Positions 17,795-28,168 of a stretch of 64,000 bases of DNA are shown piece by piece. A program made the position numbers and the translations under genes. This DNA comes from Gammaproteobacteria bacterium (GTDB taxonomy: Bacteria; Pseudomonadota; Gammaproteobacteria; Pseudomonadales; Azotimanducaceae), in NCBI GenBank assembly GCA_026706935.1, contig JAPOXV010000026.1, positions 835,721 through 899,720 on the forward strand. The letters run 5' to 3'. The stretch's first letter is position 1. Each line of letters opens with the position of its first letter. The notes under the pieces were generated by a model. The model was not told where the DNA came from and searched no databases. It worked only from the letters and a program-made list of their open reading frames with translations.

Positions 17795-19753
17795 TCAACT
17801 CGCTAGAAGATCGAAACCGAAATCTTTCAGTAGTGAGCGAATTCGATCTGAGTTACTAATACGCCGCATCGCATTCGCCTCGATTTGGCGGATACGCTCG
17901 CGTGTTACGTCAAATTGTTTGCCGACTTCCTCTAGCGTGTGGTCTTGATTCATACCGATGCCAAAGCGCATCCGAAGGACCTGACTTTCGCGTGGATCCA
18001 TGTCGTCAAGCGTCTCTTTGATCGCGTCTGACAGGTTTTTATGCGCAGTATTGTCAACAGGTGACTGGGCGCTTGCGTCTTCGATAAAGTCTCCAACGGT
18101 CGCGTCGCCATCTTCGCCGACCGGTTTCTCCATCGATAAAGGTTCTCGGCCAATTTCCTGTACGCGTCGGACTTTTTCCTCGTTGATTTCCATTCGCTCA
18201 GACAGCTCTTCTGGTGTCGGCTCCCTGCCCAGTTCCTGTGTCATTTGCCGCGTGATGCGATTGAGTTTGTTGATCGTTTCGATCATGTGAACCGGAACGC
18301 GAATCGTTCGAGCGTGGTCGGCAATCGCTCGCGTAATTGCTTGACGAATCCACCAGGTCGCATATGTTGAAAACTTGTACCCACGACGATATTCGAACTT
18401 ATCGACGGCCTTCATGAGACCAAGGTTGCCTTCTTCGATAAGATCGAGGAAATGAAGACCCCGATTGGTGTATTTTTTAGCGATCGACATCACCAAGCGC
18501 AGATTTGCTTCGACCATATCATTCTTGGCGAGACTCTTTTCCTTCGCGCCATGCCTAACTTGCTCGTGGATGCCTCGGATGGTTGAGTACTTGAGACCTG
18601 GGTTGCGAGTGTGTGCAGGTATGGGGAGTGCGATACCAGTCTTTCGTTTTAGGATGGCTCGGGAATGGCGTTGATCTAGTTCTTCTTCTCGTATATATCT
18701 ATGTGCTCTAAAAATCTCTACTTCGTATTCGGCAAGTTTACGGCTATATGGTTTGTCAGCTGAGTGTCGTTTGTACCAACTGGCAGATGATTCCTTGCCA
18801 CGAAATTCTTCCTTAAATTCGTCAATCGGCATACGACAGCGGCGCACGATTTTTTCGAGTGCCCGCTCTTGCTCCCTTACGTGTCGCCAAGAAGTCTCAG
18901 CGATTTGACAGACGTGATCATGGTGGACTAAGGTAAATTTGAAGTATTTAAATATCTGTGCCAGATCGTCGAGTGCTTTGACAGCCTCTTTCGTCCGCCA
19001 ATTGCGTTGTTTTGCTAGTATCTTGTGACACTTCGCATGGGCGCGTTTCAGCTCGTCGAATCGTTTCTTTGCTTCGTCAGGATCGGGTCCTTTGCGTTTA
19101 TTGTCCTTCGTTTCGTCTTTTGGCGTATTGGCGTCGATTTGTTGGGCTGGTTTGACGACCTCCATCGGGTTGAGATACCCAACCAATAACTCGCCTAGTT
19201 TCTTGCGATTGGTTACGTCCTCATAAACGTCCAGAATGTAATCAACGACCCCAGGAAATGTCGCCACTGCCTCGAGCTCCGCGCTAATACCAGCTTCGAG
19301 TCGCTTTGCTATTTCGATTTCTTTCTCACGTGTTAATAGGCCGACCTTGCCCATTTCACGCATGTACATCCGAAGCGGATCCGTGGTGCGTCCCGTCTGG
19401 TTTTTTTCAATCGCCGTTAGGGCAGCGTTTAGTTGCTCTTCTTCTAATAGCTCGTCGTCGCTAGCGGAAGCTTCATTGCCTTGGAGCAGATCTTCTTCCG
19501 TTGGTGGAGACTCGAAGACCTTTATTCCTGCATCTTTTATATCTGCGACGAATTCTTCAAATACGACGCTAATGTCGCTATCGTCATCACCAACGTCGAT
19601 AAAGTCGGTGATCTCCTCGTATGTTACGTAGCCTTGCTCTCGGGCTTTCGCCAAGAACTCAATTGAGTCAGTAACAGAATCTGTATTCGCGCGTGTTTCG
19701 AGTGTTGCTTGCTGGGAATCTTGAAGTGAGTTAGCCCGGGCTTGCTTTGCCAT
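17795..19753 (-). CDS. rpoD: Primary-type RNA polymerase sigma-70 factor RpoD, copy 1
   Basis: 652-residue sigma factor with complete primary architecture. It has region 1.1 ([15 protein letters not shown], about 38-52), an acidic linker, and region 1.2 ([19 protein letters not shown], about 122-140). A long non-conserved insertion follows, then region 2 from [14 protein letters not shown] (about 417). Region 2.4 [12 protein letters not shown] (about 464-475) keeps the -10 contact residues W, W, Q, T. Regions 3 and 4 end in [10 protein letters not shown] (about 616-625) with the normal -35 helix. The tail after it ([17 protein letters not shown]) departs from the usual AKALRKLRHP. It lies last in the - strand cluster, after a 386-bp gap that carries a promoter-like site. 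A close paralogue is at 24172-26106. Confidence 0.93.
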   Translation of the reverse strand: MAKQARANSLQDSQQATLETRANTDSVTDSIEFLAKAREQGYVTYEEITDFIDVGDDDSDISVVFEEFVADIKDAGIKVFESPPTEEDLLQGNEASASDDELLEEEQLNAALTAIEKNQTGRTTDPLRMYMREMGKVGLLTREKEIEIAKRLEAGISAELEAVATFPGVVDYILDVYEDVTNRKKLGELLVGYLNPMEVVKPAQQIDANTPKDETKDNKRKGPDPDEAKKRFDELKRAHAKCHKILAKQRNWRTKEAVKALDDLAQIFKYFKFTLVHHDHVCQIAETSWRHVREQERALEKIVRRCRMPIDEFKEEFRGKESSASWYKRHSADKPYSRKLAEYEVEIFRAHRYIREEELDQRHSRAILKRKTGIALPIPAHTRNPGLKYSTIRGIHEQVRHGAKEKSLAKNDMVEANLRLVMSIAKKYTNRGLHFLDLIEEGNLGLMKAVDKFEYRRGYKFSTYATWWIRQAITRAIADHARTIRVPVHMIETINKLNRITRQMTQELGREPTPEELSERMEINEEKVRRVQEIGREPLSMEKPVGEDGDATVGDFIEDASAQSPVDNTAHKNLSDAIKETLDDMDPRESQVLRMRFGIGMNQDHTLEEVGKQFDVTRERIRQIEANAMRRISNSDRIRSLLKDFGFDLLAS

Positions 19754-20139
19754 GCGTAAAAACGGTATCGGAGAAGAGGCGCTATTTTAAGAATGAAAAA
19801 CCGAAGATGTGTGGTACGTTTTATGTGTACCAATTTGTAACAAAGTCGGGACGGCTTGTCCCGTCGACGAATCGCTGGGAGGCATACTGAGTCTAGCAGT
19901 CAGCTGATTGAAATATAGGATGAGAGGTCTACCCGATATAGACGATAGGTATCGGAAAATACGTTCGGTATGCAACGGTGATTTATATATCTGACTGAAT
20001 ATTTGTTCAATATGTAACAATAATGTTAATATGAATTTACAAACTCGTTGGTATTCATGTAATTTACATACATGTTAGCCCTTTGGAACGACACATTGTG
20101 CTATAACGAACGATCAGATCTTGTTTATAGCTAGATTGG
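19754..20139. other. Intergenic region upstream of rpoD copy 1
   Basis: 386 bases without a gene between the 575-aa sigma gene and rpoD copy 1. The middle (about 19980-20070) is A/T-rich. It contains the promoter-like site listed separately and a perfect 13-base inverted repeat ATGTAATTTACAT at 20057-20069. I see no hairpin followed by a T run for the 575-aa sigma gene, and no small ORF worth calling. Confidence 0.4.
19982..20010 (-). promoter_or_regulatory. Candidate sigma-70 promoter for rpoD copy 1
   Basis: On the - strand, TTGAAC (20010-20005) is separated by exactly 17 bases from TATAAA (19987-19982), close to the TTGACA/TATAAT consensus. It would give a leader of roughly 220 bases before the rpoD start at 19753. 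This is sequence resemblance only, in an A/T-rich stretch where chance matches are common. Confidence 0.35.
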
Positions 20140-21867
20140 CTACAGATACGGTTCCAATAATGGTGTATAGCGCGGCTGGCGGAGTCGCCGAAGCGCTTTT
20201 AAAGTGATTTGTCGAACACGATTACTAGATATACCTAATTCGCGCGCGATTTCGGCAGTTGACATATCTGAAGTCCTACCAATTCCGTAACGAAGAGACA
20301 GAATCTGTGTTTCGCGAGTCGTCAGGTCCGCGAGTGTCAACTCGACTGCGTCTCGTAATCCTTGTTCGAGCGCGATCTGCTCTGGCGAAGGTACACTCTC
20401 GCTTATGAGAGTGTCTACCAACGTCGTATCGTCTTCGTCGTTATTTGGCTCGTCGATGGAGATCGCATTGTGTTCGTACAGAACGACATCGCGAATCTGT
20501 TGAATGCTCAATCCAGTATCGTCAGCAAGCTCCCCTAGTTTTGGATCTCGTCCGAGAACTTGGGTCAAGCGCATTTTCGCACGACCGACATTGCGAATCG
20601 CCTGTGTGAGGCTCGCGGGTAGCTTCACCGTACGACCGAATTCGTTCAGCGCTTGCGTAATCGCTTGGCGAATCCACCAGGTGGCGTAGGTCGAGAACTT
20701 AAAGCCACGTGTGTAGTCATATTTCTCCGCTGCGCGGATTAACCCTAGGTTACCTTCCTGGATTAGATCAAGTAAGAGCGCGCCATGGTTGCTATACGTT
20801 TGCGCAACCCGCATGACCAAGCGTAGATTGCCTGATATAAGAGCGTTTTTGGCAGCTCGAAACCTCTGAATGGCATTGTTAAGGAGCTGGTCGCGTTCAA
20901 GCAGCTCAACGTACGATAGATCACATTGCCGTTCAATGTTCTGAAGCGTCTGACGAACACGTTCGAAGACATGCGTGTGAGCGGTCAGGTTCGCACGTAC
21001 TTCGATTGGGAGATCGACGACCGTTTCCGTAAGTCGACGCACTGTTAGGCGCGGAAGAACTTGCTCAGCGAACGTGAGTTCTGACATGCCCGCCGTAAGG
21101 CAGATCGATCTGGCGCGTGAGGTCGCTGTTTCTATCGACCGCACCGCTTCTTTGAAAGTGTCGAGGAGAGACGTATAGTGGTTGGTAGCAAATTTGAAGA
21201 AACGGAACGACTCTTCAAGTGTTGATTCATCGGTGTATGTACGTTCGTTTCTGGGTTTACCGAAGTACTCCTTTGAAGCAGTTTCGAAAAGTCGAATTCG
21301 CTTCTCAAGGAGCTCTTGATTCAAAGGATCTTCGCGTTCACTGTTGTTTCCATTTGCGTCAGGTCGATCAACTTCAGGCAATTCTTCTACGTGGTCGAGG
21401 AAACCCGCGACGAGTCGGTTTAACTGGCCGGTTTTTAGGTGTGAATTAATCAGCTTCTGACATTGCATGTTTACAGGCTTCACTGCTGCAATAGCGACAA
21501 GGGCTTCGCTCATTGCGTCATTCATCGCCCGTGCATACGTAAGTTCCTCATCCCGAGAGAGTAGGTCGAATTCGCCCACGTCCCGCATGTAAATCTGGGT
21601 GTTTTCTCGGATGGATCCTCGTTCGCGCTCTTCGATCTCCTCAACGATTTGAGCTTCTTGGTCGCGCTCGAAGTCATACACATCGACGCCGATCTCGATT
21701 AGTCTGTGCGCGAGCTCTACATACTGTTCGTCGTGTAAGTCTGTATGCAAACGTGCGAATGCACAGACGTCGTTCATTGAGAGACGTCCGTCTTCAGCGA
21801 CATACAGACTTAAATGATCGACTGCCTGTTCGAAGGTCTTCATGTGAGGGGTGTTCCACTCACGCAT
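20140..21867 (-). CDS. Divergent primary-like sigma-70 factor (575 aa), paralogue adjoining dnaG
   Basis: Sigma-70 family protein. The N-terminus ([23 protein letters not shown]) looks like a shortened region 1.1. Region 1.2 is [20 protein letters not shown] (about 95-114), followed by an NCR-like insertion. Region 2 starts at [10 protein letters not shown] (about 347); [12 protein letters not shown] keeps the -10 residues. The -35 recognition helix reads [10 protein letters not shown] (about 546-555) instead of [10 protein letters not shown], so promoter choice may differ. The C-terminus [16 protein letters not shown] shares LEPYL with the 581-aa sigma at 26423, suggesting these two are a paralogous pair distinct from the two RpoDs. 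An internal ATG 8 codons in is an alternative start. It follows dnaG by 124 bases. Confidence 0.88.
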   Translation of the reverse strand: MREWNTPHMKTFEQAVDHLSLYVAEDGRLSMNDVCAFARLHTDLHDEQYVELAHRLIEIGVDVYDFERDQEAQIVEEIEERERGSIRENTQIYMRDVGEFDLLSRDEELTYARAMNDAMSEALVAIAAVKPVNMQCQKLINSHLKTGQLNRLVAGFLDHVEELPEVDRPDANGNNSEREDPLNQELLEKRIRLFETASKEYFGKPRNERTYTDESTLEESFRFFKFATNHYTSLLDTFKEAVRSIETATSRARSICLTAGMSELTFAEQVLPRLTVRRLTETVVDLPIEVRANLTAHTHVFERVRQTLQNIERQCDLSYVELLERDQLLNNAIQRFRAAKNALISGNLRLVMRVAQTYSNHGALLLDLIQEGNLGLIRAAEKYDYTRGFKFSTYATWWIRQAITQALNEFGRTVKLPASLTQAIRNVGRAKMRLTQVLGRDPKLGELADDTGLSIQQIRDVVLYEHNAISIDEPNNDEDDTTLVDTLISESVPSPEQIALEQGLRDAVELTLADLTTRETQILSLRYGIGRTSDMSTAEIARELGISSNRVRQITLKALRRLRQPRYTPLLEPYL

Positions 21868-21991
21868 CTGATTCGTATTAGGTAAGACACGCGAAAACGT
21901 TTCAATTTCTCGAATTATCCAACGGAATTTCGAGGAATTCGGTCATCGGCTGCATCGAGCTACCTAAATCCATACTTCGCCTGCTTCCAAA

Positions 21992-23803
21992 CTATTGGGA
22001 TTGTGTTGCATCGTCGTGGTCCGATTGACTAAGTAGCTCAAGTTGTACTTGGCGCTCGACGTCTCGCTGCTTCGCTGTGAGAAATGTTTCGACACCATTG
22101 AGAAATTGATCAAGCGTGTCTTGTGGGTTACTCATGTTGTTTTCGCTTGTAGCGTCGTAGATATCGGCAAGATAACGGGCGAACCAAGTATCGTCTTGAA
22201 ACGAAGAGATTAGACCACTGATGTCCGTGAATCCATGGTGATCGATCGCCTGCCAAAGGCGTGTCAGGGGATCATTTTGAGCAACGTCAACGAGTTGATG
22301 TAACAGCGCGCGATGATCGCGTAGGTTTACCCAAATCGCGGGTGCACAAAGCAATTGACTGACGCGCCGACGTGTGTTTATCTCGCTGTAATAACGCTCG
22401 GATCGAGCAGCGGTGTTTTCAGGTTCTACCACCGGTTCGTCGAAGTCACCGTCAAAGGGTTGAGGTTCGGCAGGTTCTTGGTCTATTGGATTCAGTGCTA
22501 GCAACTGATCCATGTTCACTTCGTTCGGAAAGCATCGGGCAACCTCCTGAGCCAATATCGTTCGAAAAGAGTCATGCTTGATCCCTTGTATTAGCGATTT
22601 CGCGCGGTCCACGAAGCGTGCTTTTTGCTCAATACTTGAAAACGTGCGATCTTTTGTTTCAAGCAGAGAATCGACGAAATAGTCAGCGACGTGCTGTGCG
22701 TTGTTGATAGCGTCCTCGAATGTCGCGGTTCCTTCGGCTCGAACGAAACTATCAGGATCTTCCCCTTCGGGTAGGAACATGAACTTCACGGTTTTTTCGT
22801 CTGTTAGAGCCGCCAGCGCGGATTCGAGCGCTCGCTTGGCGGCGGTTCTACCCGCATCGTCGCCATCGAAGCAGCAGATGACTTCATTCGTGAACCAGAA
22901 CATTGTTCTGAAATGCATGTCGTTTGACGCGGTTCCGAGCGCCGCAACCGCATATGGAATCCCATGTTGGGAAAGAGCAACGACATCCATATATCCTTCT
23001 ACAAGCAGTAGCTTGTCAGGTCGTCGCGCGATATTCAACGCTTCAAAGAGACCGTAAAGTTCTCGACCTTTTGAGAATACCTTGGTTTGTTTCGTATTTA
23101 GATACTTCGGCTCGACGTCATCGTCAAGTGTTCGGCCTCCGAAACCAACGACGTTTCCTTGGCGGTTGCGTATAGGAAACATCAATCGGTTGCGGTAACG
23201 ATCGTAAATCGAGTTTCGCTCGCGATTTTCAACGAGTACATCAGCATCAATTAACGTCCGCACGTCAGTATCGGCAAAGTGATCTTTTAGGTTAGACCAG
23301 GAATTTGGTGCAAATCCAATTTGGTATTTTTCGATAACCGCCCTATCGATGCCTCGCGATTTGAGGTATTGCTTTATCGCAGTATTACTACCGGCGCGTT
23401 CCAGATGGCGTTTGAAAAACAGTGCGCTCTTTTGAAGAACATCGAAGAGTGCGAGTTGTTCCTTCGTAGGGCCTCCAGAGCCGCGGCGTTCCGGTACGGG
23501 AACACCGAGATATTGCGCGACTTCCTTGACGGCATCCGGGAAGTTAACGCCGTTTTGTTCCATTAGGAAATTGAAGATCGAGCCTTTCTTATGGCACCCA
23601 AAACAATAGAAACTACCATCGTCTCTGATATACATCGATGGTTTGCTGTCCTTGTGGAAGGGACATAGAGCGCGATGCCGATCGCCACTTTTCTCGACTT
23701 TAAGGTACCGACTTAAAAACGCCGGTCCGTCGAGCCGGTTCGTTAGATCACTGAGGAACTCGCGGCCAAATTGGCCGCGTGGACTTGTAGGAGACTCGAC
23801 CAT
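21992..23803 (-). CDS. dnaG: DNA primase DnaG
   Basis: Synthesises RNA primers at the replication fork. The 603-residue protein has an N-terminal CHC2 zinc finger (C47-P-F-H50 and C67-F-G-C70). The TOPRIM core is seen in LLLVEGYMDVVAL (about 262-274) and CCFDGDDAGRTAAKRALE (about 309-326). A DnaB-helicase-binding C-terminal domain is weakly conserved after about residue 440. The position after rpsU on the same strand is the classical macromolecular-synthesis order; unusually, a divergent sigma gene is placed between it and rpoD copy 1. Confidence 0.95.
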   Translation of the reverse strand: MVESPTSPRGQFGREFLSDLTNRLDGPAFLSRYLKVEKSGDRHRALCPFHKDSKPSMYIRDDGSFYCFGCHKKGSIFNFLMEQNGVNFPDAVKEVAQYLGVPVPERRGSGGPTKEQLALFDVLQKSALFFKRHLERAGSNTAIKQYLKSRGIDRAVIEKYQIGFAPNSWSNLKDHFADTDVRTLIDADVLVENRERNSIYDRYRNRLMFPIRNRQGNVVGFGGRTLDDDVEPKYLNTKQTKVFSKGRELYGLFEALNIARRPDKLLLVEGYMDVVALSQHGIPYAVAALGTASNDMHFRTMFWFTNEVICCFDGDDAGRTAAKRALESALAALTDEKTVKFMFLPEGEDPDSFVRAEGTATFEDAINNAQHVADYFVDSLLETKDRTFSSIEQKARFVDRAKSLIQGIKHDSFRTILAQEVARCFPNEVNMDQLLALNPIDQEPAEPQPFDGDFDEPVVEPENTAARSERYYSEINTRRRVSQLLCAPAIWVNLRDHRALLHQLVDVAQNDPLTRLWQAIDHHGFTDISGLISSFQDDTWFARYLADIYDATSENNMSNPQDTLDQFLNGVETFLTAKQRDVERQVQLELLSQSDHDDATQSQ

Positions 23804-23907
23804 CGCCTGCTAACTATAAAGCAGGTCGTAGACTTACTAAGACAGAAATGCGGTAGCTTAAGGGGTTGGCGTTAGGACCGCTGCTGTTAAGAACTCTCGC
23901 GGATAAA

Positions 23908-24123
23908 CTAATGGAGTCGTTCGAATCGGCGCGCTTCTCGACTGATTTTCTTCTGTAATCGTTTCTTCGCCGCAGCTTCCTTGCGCTTACGTACCGTTGT
24001 AGGTTTTTCGTAGTACTCTCGACGACGTGCTTCTGACAATATCCCAGCCTTCTCGCACGCTCGTTTAAATCGTCTCAACGCCAAGTCGAATGATTCGCTG
24101 TCTCGAACCTTGATTGAGGGCAT
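23908..24123 (-). CDS. rpsU: 30S ribosomal protein S21
   Basis: Small basic ribosomal protein (71 aa) with the standard S21 pattern: [40 protein letters not shown] and a Lys/Arg-rich tail. It helps translation initiation near the 3' end of 16S rRNA. It lies 104 bases before dnaG and only 48 bases after rpoD copy 2, so in this genome rpsU may be transcribed from within or through a sigma gene placed upstream of it, reversing the usual order. Confidence 0.96.
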   Translation of the reverse strand: MPSIKVRDSESFDLALRRFKRACEKAGILSEARRREYYEKPTTVRKRKEAAAKKRLQKKISREARRFERLH

Positions 24124-24171
24124 CTACTGGCTCAGAATTTCAGGGCGCGTAATTTTATGCAGGAAAAGTGG

Positions 24172-26106
24172 TCACGTAAGGTGAATGAAATCCTCAGCGA
24201 GAACGCGCGCAGCCAATGAATTCTGAATTCGTCGCATCGCGGTCGCCTCGATCTGACGGATACGCTCGCGCGTGACATCGAACTGTTTACCTACCTCCTC
24301 GAGGGTATGGTCTTGATTCATGCCGATACCAAACCGCATACATAAAACTTGTCGTTCGCGCGGGTCTAGCTCATTTAGGATCACTTCGATGACATCGCGT
24401 AGGTTCTCGTAGGCAGTGACGTCAATTGGCGTCTTCGTGTTGTTGTCTTCGATGAAATCGCCAACCGTCGCGTCACCATCTTCGCCGAGGGGGCGCTCCA
24501 TTGATACTGGTTCACGACCGATTTCTTGCACTCGTCTCACTCGATCGTCGTTAATCTCCATCCGCTCCGCGAGTTCCTCTGAATTCGGTTCGCGCCCCAA
24601 CTCCTGTGTCATCTGTCGGGTGACACGGTTGAGCTTGTTGATCGTCTCAATCATGTGGACAGGGACACGGATGGTGCGTGCGTGGTCCGCGATCGAACGT
24701 GTGATCGCTTGGCGAATCCACCAGGTTGCATAAGTGGAAAACTTAAAGCCGCGACGGTATTCGAACTTATCCACTGCTTTCATCAAGCCTAAGTTGCCTT
24801 CTTCAATTAGATCGAGGAAGTGCAAGCCACGATTGGTGTATTTCTTCGCGATCGACATGACGAGACGTAGATTTGCCTCGACCATATTGTTTTTTGCAAT
24901 GCTTCGTTTCTTTTGACCGGCTCGTACGCGTTGATGTATTTCGCAAATAGAAGCGTATGTCGTGTGATTGTGAGTAGTGGCAAGGCGTCGGTCTCGTGGT
25001 ACGGACGTCTTTCGCTTCATCGCGTTGACGGAATATCTCTGATCGATCTCTTCTTCTCGAATACATCGATGGGCGCGCATCAGCTCGACTTCGTACTTCG
25101 CAATACGTTTGCTGTAAGAGTGATTCGCTTTGATATGGCGTTTCACCCATGCGGATGAAGATTCCTTACCTTCGAATTCCTTTTGGAATATCTCGAATGG
25201 CATTCGACAGCGTTTAACGAGTTTGCGTAGTTCGCGCTCTTGTTGGCGTACGCGTTGCCACGACAGTTCGGCCATTTCGCAAAGATGGTCGTGGTGCGGT
25301 TGCGTGAACTTGAAGAACTTAAATACCCGAGCAACGGTCGTTAACGCCTTTATTGATTCCTCACTCCGCCAAGATTTCTGCGAGGCGATTACTTTCTGAG
25401 CCTTGCGATAGGTTCTACGGAGTCGAGCGAAGCGTTTCTTCGCTTCAGCAACATCGGGTCCTTTGCGCTTGTTCGTTTGACTGGGATCCTTGGGTGTATT
25501 CGCGTCGATTTGCTTGGCCTGCGGTACGTGCTCCATTGGGTCAAGGTATCCGACCAGCAATTCCCCGAGTTTCTTACGCTTGGTGACATCGTCATATACG
25601 TTCAGAACATACTCCACGACGCCGGGGTAATAAGCTAACGCTTCAAGTTCATCACTAATTCCATCTTCTAGGCGACGTGCGATCTCGATCTCTTCGTCAC
25701 GCGTCAGTAGACCAACAGCTCCCATTTCTCGCATATACATGCGTAGGGGATCTGTCGTCCGACCAGTAACGTTTTTCTCGATCGCGATGAGCGCCGCACT
25801 AAGCTGTTCTTCTTCAAGGTCATCGTCGTCGCTCGAAGAAGGATCGTTGCCTTGAAGAAGATCCTCTTCAGTCGGAGGCGTTTCGAATACACGTATACCT
25901 GCATCTTTGATGTCTGCGACAAATTCTTCGAATATCAGACCAATGTCGCTGTCATCGTCTCCGACGTCAATAAAGTCGGTAATTTCCTCGTAAGTTACAT
26001 AGCCCTGTTCACGAGCTCGCTCAAGAAAAGTAATTAACTCGGTAGGTGCGGTGTCCTTGTTATCAAAAGAAGTAGTCGGTTGTGAGTCAGTTTCGGAACT
26101 TGGCAT
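24172..26106 (-). CDS. rpoD: Primary-type RNA polymerase sigma-70 factor RpoD, copy 2
   Basis: 644-residue close paralogue of the 17795-19753 gene; by eye most positions agree throughout regions 1.1 ([20 protein letters not shown]), 1.2, 2, 3 and 4. Core motifs: acidic stretch [13 protein letters not shown] (about 94-106), [35 protein letters not shown] and [10 protein letters not shown]. They differ mainly in the N-terminal 25 residues, parts of the non-conserved insertion and the extreme C-terminus, here [20 protein letters not shown]. Both copies lack the KLRHP of ordinary RpoD. It is placed upstream of rpsU, 48 bases away, on the same strand. It is unclear which copy is the housekeeping sigma. 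Confidence 0.92.
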   Translation of the reverse strand: MPSSETDSQPTTSFDNKDTAPTELITFLERAREQGYVTYEEITDFIDVGDDDSDIGLIFEEFVADIKDAGIRVFETPPTEEDLLQGNDPSSSDDDDLEEEQLSAALIAIEKNVTGRTTDPLRMYMREMGAVGLLTRDEEIEIARRLEDGISDELEALAYYPGVVEYVLNVYDDVTKRKKLGELLVGYLDPMEHVPQAKQIDANTPKDPSQTNKRKGPDVAEAKKRFARLRRTYRKAQKVIASQKSWRSEESIKALTTVARVFKFFKFTQPHHDHLCEMAELSWQRVRQQERELRKLVKRCRMPFEIFQKEFEGKESSSAWVKRHIKANHSYSKRIAKYEVELMRAHRCIREEEIDQRYSVNAMKRKTSVPRDRRLATTHNHTTYASICEIHQRVRAGQKKRSIAKNNMVEANLRLVMSIAKKYTNRGLHFLDLIEEGNLGLMKAVDKFEYRRGFKFSTYATWWIRQAITRSIADHARTIRVPVHMIETINKLNRVTRQMTQELGREPNSEELAERMEINDDRVRRVQEIGREPVSMERPLGEDGDATVGDFIEDNNTKTPIDVTAYENLRDVIEVILNELDPRERQVLCMRFGIGMNQDHTLEEVGKQFDVTRERIRQIEATAMRRIQNSLAARVLAEDFIHLT

Positions 26107-26422
26107 TCGACGTGTGACGGGATGGTTACGCGACCACCCTCCTAATCGTTAACAAGTAGATCGCTACATTTTGCGCATTAGCGAATGTTAAAAGTGTATT
26201 AACAAAACACGCGACGCACAATTAGGATGAAGCGATTTGTGATAACAATGCTATCTATGCGTCACGGGCTATTTCGTTGATGAGGCTTTTTCACTGATGA
26301 CGTCGCGTCGCTCGACGATCCGGAGTTTGAAATCGCTCGAGCGAGTGCGTGATCGACTCAACGCATAAAAAAGCCGAGTCCGCTCAAGAACGAACCCGGC
26401 TTTCGTTCGTGCAAGAAAGCGC
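26107..26422. other. Intergenic region between the 581-aa sigma gene and rpoD copy 2
   Basis: 316 bases without a gene. The end near 26365-26403 holds the terminator of the upstream sigma gene. The remainder is A/T-rich around 26150-26260 and presumably contains the rpoD copy 2 promoter on the - strand, but no convincing -35/-10 pair stands out. A short palindrome CGCTCGAGCG lies near 26335. Confidence 0.35.
26365..26403 (-). terminator. Rho-independent terminator after the 581-aa sigma gene
   Basis: Reading the - strand, AAAGCCGGGTTCG pairs, with small mismatches, with CGGACTCGGCTTT across a short loop and is followed by a T run. It lies about 20 bases beyond the stop at 26423, so this sigma gene is likely a separate transcription unit from rpoD copy 2. 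Confidence 0.8.
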
Positions 26423-28168
26423 TTAGCGCAAATACGGCTCGAGCGATTTTGACATCGGACTCAGTCGAAGTTTTTTTAACGCCGACATGTGGATCTGGCG
26501 CACACGTTCTCGCGAAACATGCAGTTCGTTCGCAATCTGCGTAAACGTCATTGCATCGTTCCGATTGATACCGAAATTCATCGCCATCACCATTTGTTCG
26601 CGAGCGTCGAGTACCGCAAGTGCTTTTCCGACCACTGATGGCCGACTTTCATCAACTGCTTGATCCTCAGGCGATCGAACCGATTCATCTGGAATCATGT
26701 TGCCGAACGTCGTGCCGTCATCTTCGTCACCAACAGGCGCATCGAGACCTCGCAGTTCTCGGGTGTAGTTGAAGACGTCTCGAACTTGCTTTGCCGTCTT
26801 GTCAACACGGTTGCCGATTTCTTCAGCGGTTGGTTCTCTAAGCAGCTCTTGGGTCAGTTGTCGTTGTGCACGATACACCTTCTTCATGTCTTGATTGACA
26901 TTAGCTGGTAGTCGTACGGTTCGACCGTATTCTCCTAGAGCGCGCGTGACTGCCTGTCGAATCCACCAGGTTGCATAGGTCGAGAACTTGAAACCTCGGG
27001 TGTAGTCGAACTTTTCAATTGCACGAATCAGACCGACATTCCCTTCTTGGATTAGGTCCTCTTCTTCAACCCCTCGATTCTTGAATTTCTGAGCGATCGA
27101 CATGACAAGGCGAAGATTGCCTACCGCAAGTCCTTCGGTCGCGGCATTCACCCTTGATTCACCTTTCCGTACACGACTCTTGATCTTCAGAAGTTCCCCG
27201 GAGTTGTGACCGAGTTCCTTCTCGACTGCACGAACCTGTGATCTCAATTCTGAGATCTTGTTAGCATGCATCGCCAACGCGTCGCGAACTCGGTTCGGCT
27301 GCGAAGCAACCAATGCCATCCACCGACGCCCCGTGATATTCGGTTCGAATTCGTTCTCGTATACGTTCTTGGCAACACCGGCCATCCTCACGATTCTTCG
27401 CAATTTGGTACGTGCGGACTCCAACGGAGCCATACTCGTTCTAAATAGATGCACGAAATCGAGATAGTGAGGCATCGTGAACTTGAAAAAGCCAAATGCG
27501 TTTTCGAGTTCATTTCGCGAATTGACGGTGCGTTTCTGTTTGGGTTGTGCGTAGTACGCATCTACCGCTTTCGTAAACCGCTTGAAACGAGTTTTCGCTT
27601 GGTCTAGATTCGGTGGCTTACCTTTCGTATCACGCGGTGCATTACTTGCAACGACATTAATCTTCGGGAGCTCATCCACGACATCCAGATAACCGGCGAC
27701 AAATCGGTCAAGCCGTCCAGTCTCGAAGTGCGATTCGAAAAGCGCACGAGCTCGTTCAACGACGGGTCGAATGGTCGCTAATGCAGATAGAACCTCATTC
27801 ATTCCGTGGTTTCTTGCACGGGCTAGCTCGAGTTCTTCGTCACGGGAAAGCAGGTCCAGCTTCGATAACTCGCGCATGTAGATATGCACGTTGTCGCGAA
27901 TACTGGCTTCTGCCTTTTGAAGATGTGCCTCAATGTCATCATCGGGTTCCGCGATTGCAAAACCGTCGGTTGCCAAACGCGAGAGTAGATCGTCAATTCT
28001 GGGATCGTCGATCGCGACTTCGCCATTGAACAGATCGAGGACGTCCTGAATTGAAATCAGGTCTTCGGAATCTGGGCGGAGCCGTAGCTCTTCAACTAAA
28101 TCTTTGTAATCGATGCCAGCGATTGCGTCTTGATTAATCTGTTCTTTACTGTAGTAAACGCTCATCAT
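26423..28168 (-). CDS. Divergent primary-like sigma-70 factor (581 aa)
   Basis: Sigma-70 family protein with a short region-1.1-like N-terminus ([20 protein letters not shown]), region 1.2 ([20 protein letters not shown], about 93-112) and an NCR-like insertion containing [11 protein letters not shown]. Region 2 starts at [21 protein letters not shown] (about 351). It keeps [15 protein letters not shown] in region 2.4. Its -35 helix is [10 protein letters not shown], nearer to RpoD than that of the 575-aa paralogue. The end SKSLEPYLR matches the LEPYL end of that paralogue. It has its own terminator and a 627-bp upstream gap, so it is probably independently transcribed. No gene is known to me with exactly this context. 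Confidence 0.88.
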   Translation of the reverse strand: MMSVYYSKEQINQDAIAGIDYKDLVEELRLRPDSEDLISIQDVLDLFNGEVAIDDPRIDDLLSRLATDGFAIAEPDDDIEAHLQKAEASIRDNVHIYMRELSKLDLLSRDEELELARARNHGMNEVLSALATIRPVVERARALFESHFETGRLDRFVAGYLDVVDELPKINVVASNAPRDTKGKPPNLDQAKTRFKRFTKAVDAYYAQPKQKRTVNSRNELENAFGFFKFTMPHYLDFVHLFRTSMAPLESARTKLRRIVRMAGVAKNVYENEFEPNITGRRWMALVASQPNRVRDALAMHANKISELRSQVRAVEKELGHNSGELLKIKSRVRKGESRVNAATEGLAVGNLRLVMSIAQKFKNRGVEEEDLIQEGNVGLIRAIEKFDYTRGFKFSTYATWWIRQAVTRALGEYGRTVRLPANVNQDMKKVYRAQRQLTQELLREPTAEEIGNRVDKTAKQVRDVFNYTRELRGLDAPVGDEDDGTTFGNMIPDESVRSPEDQAVDESRPSVVGKALAVLDAREQMVMAMNFGINRNDAMTFTQIANELHVSRERVRQIHMSALKKLRLSPMSKSLEPYLR

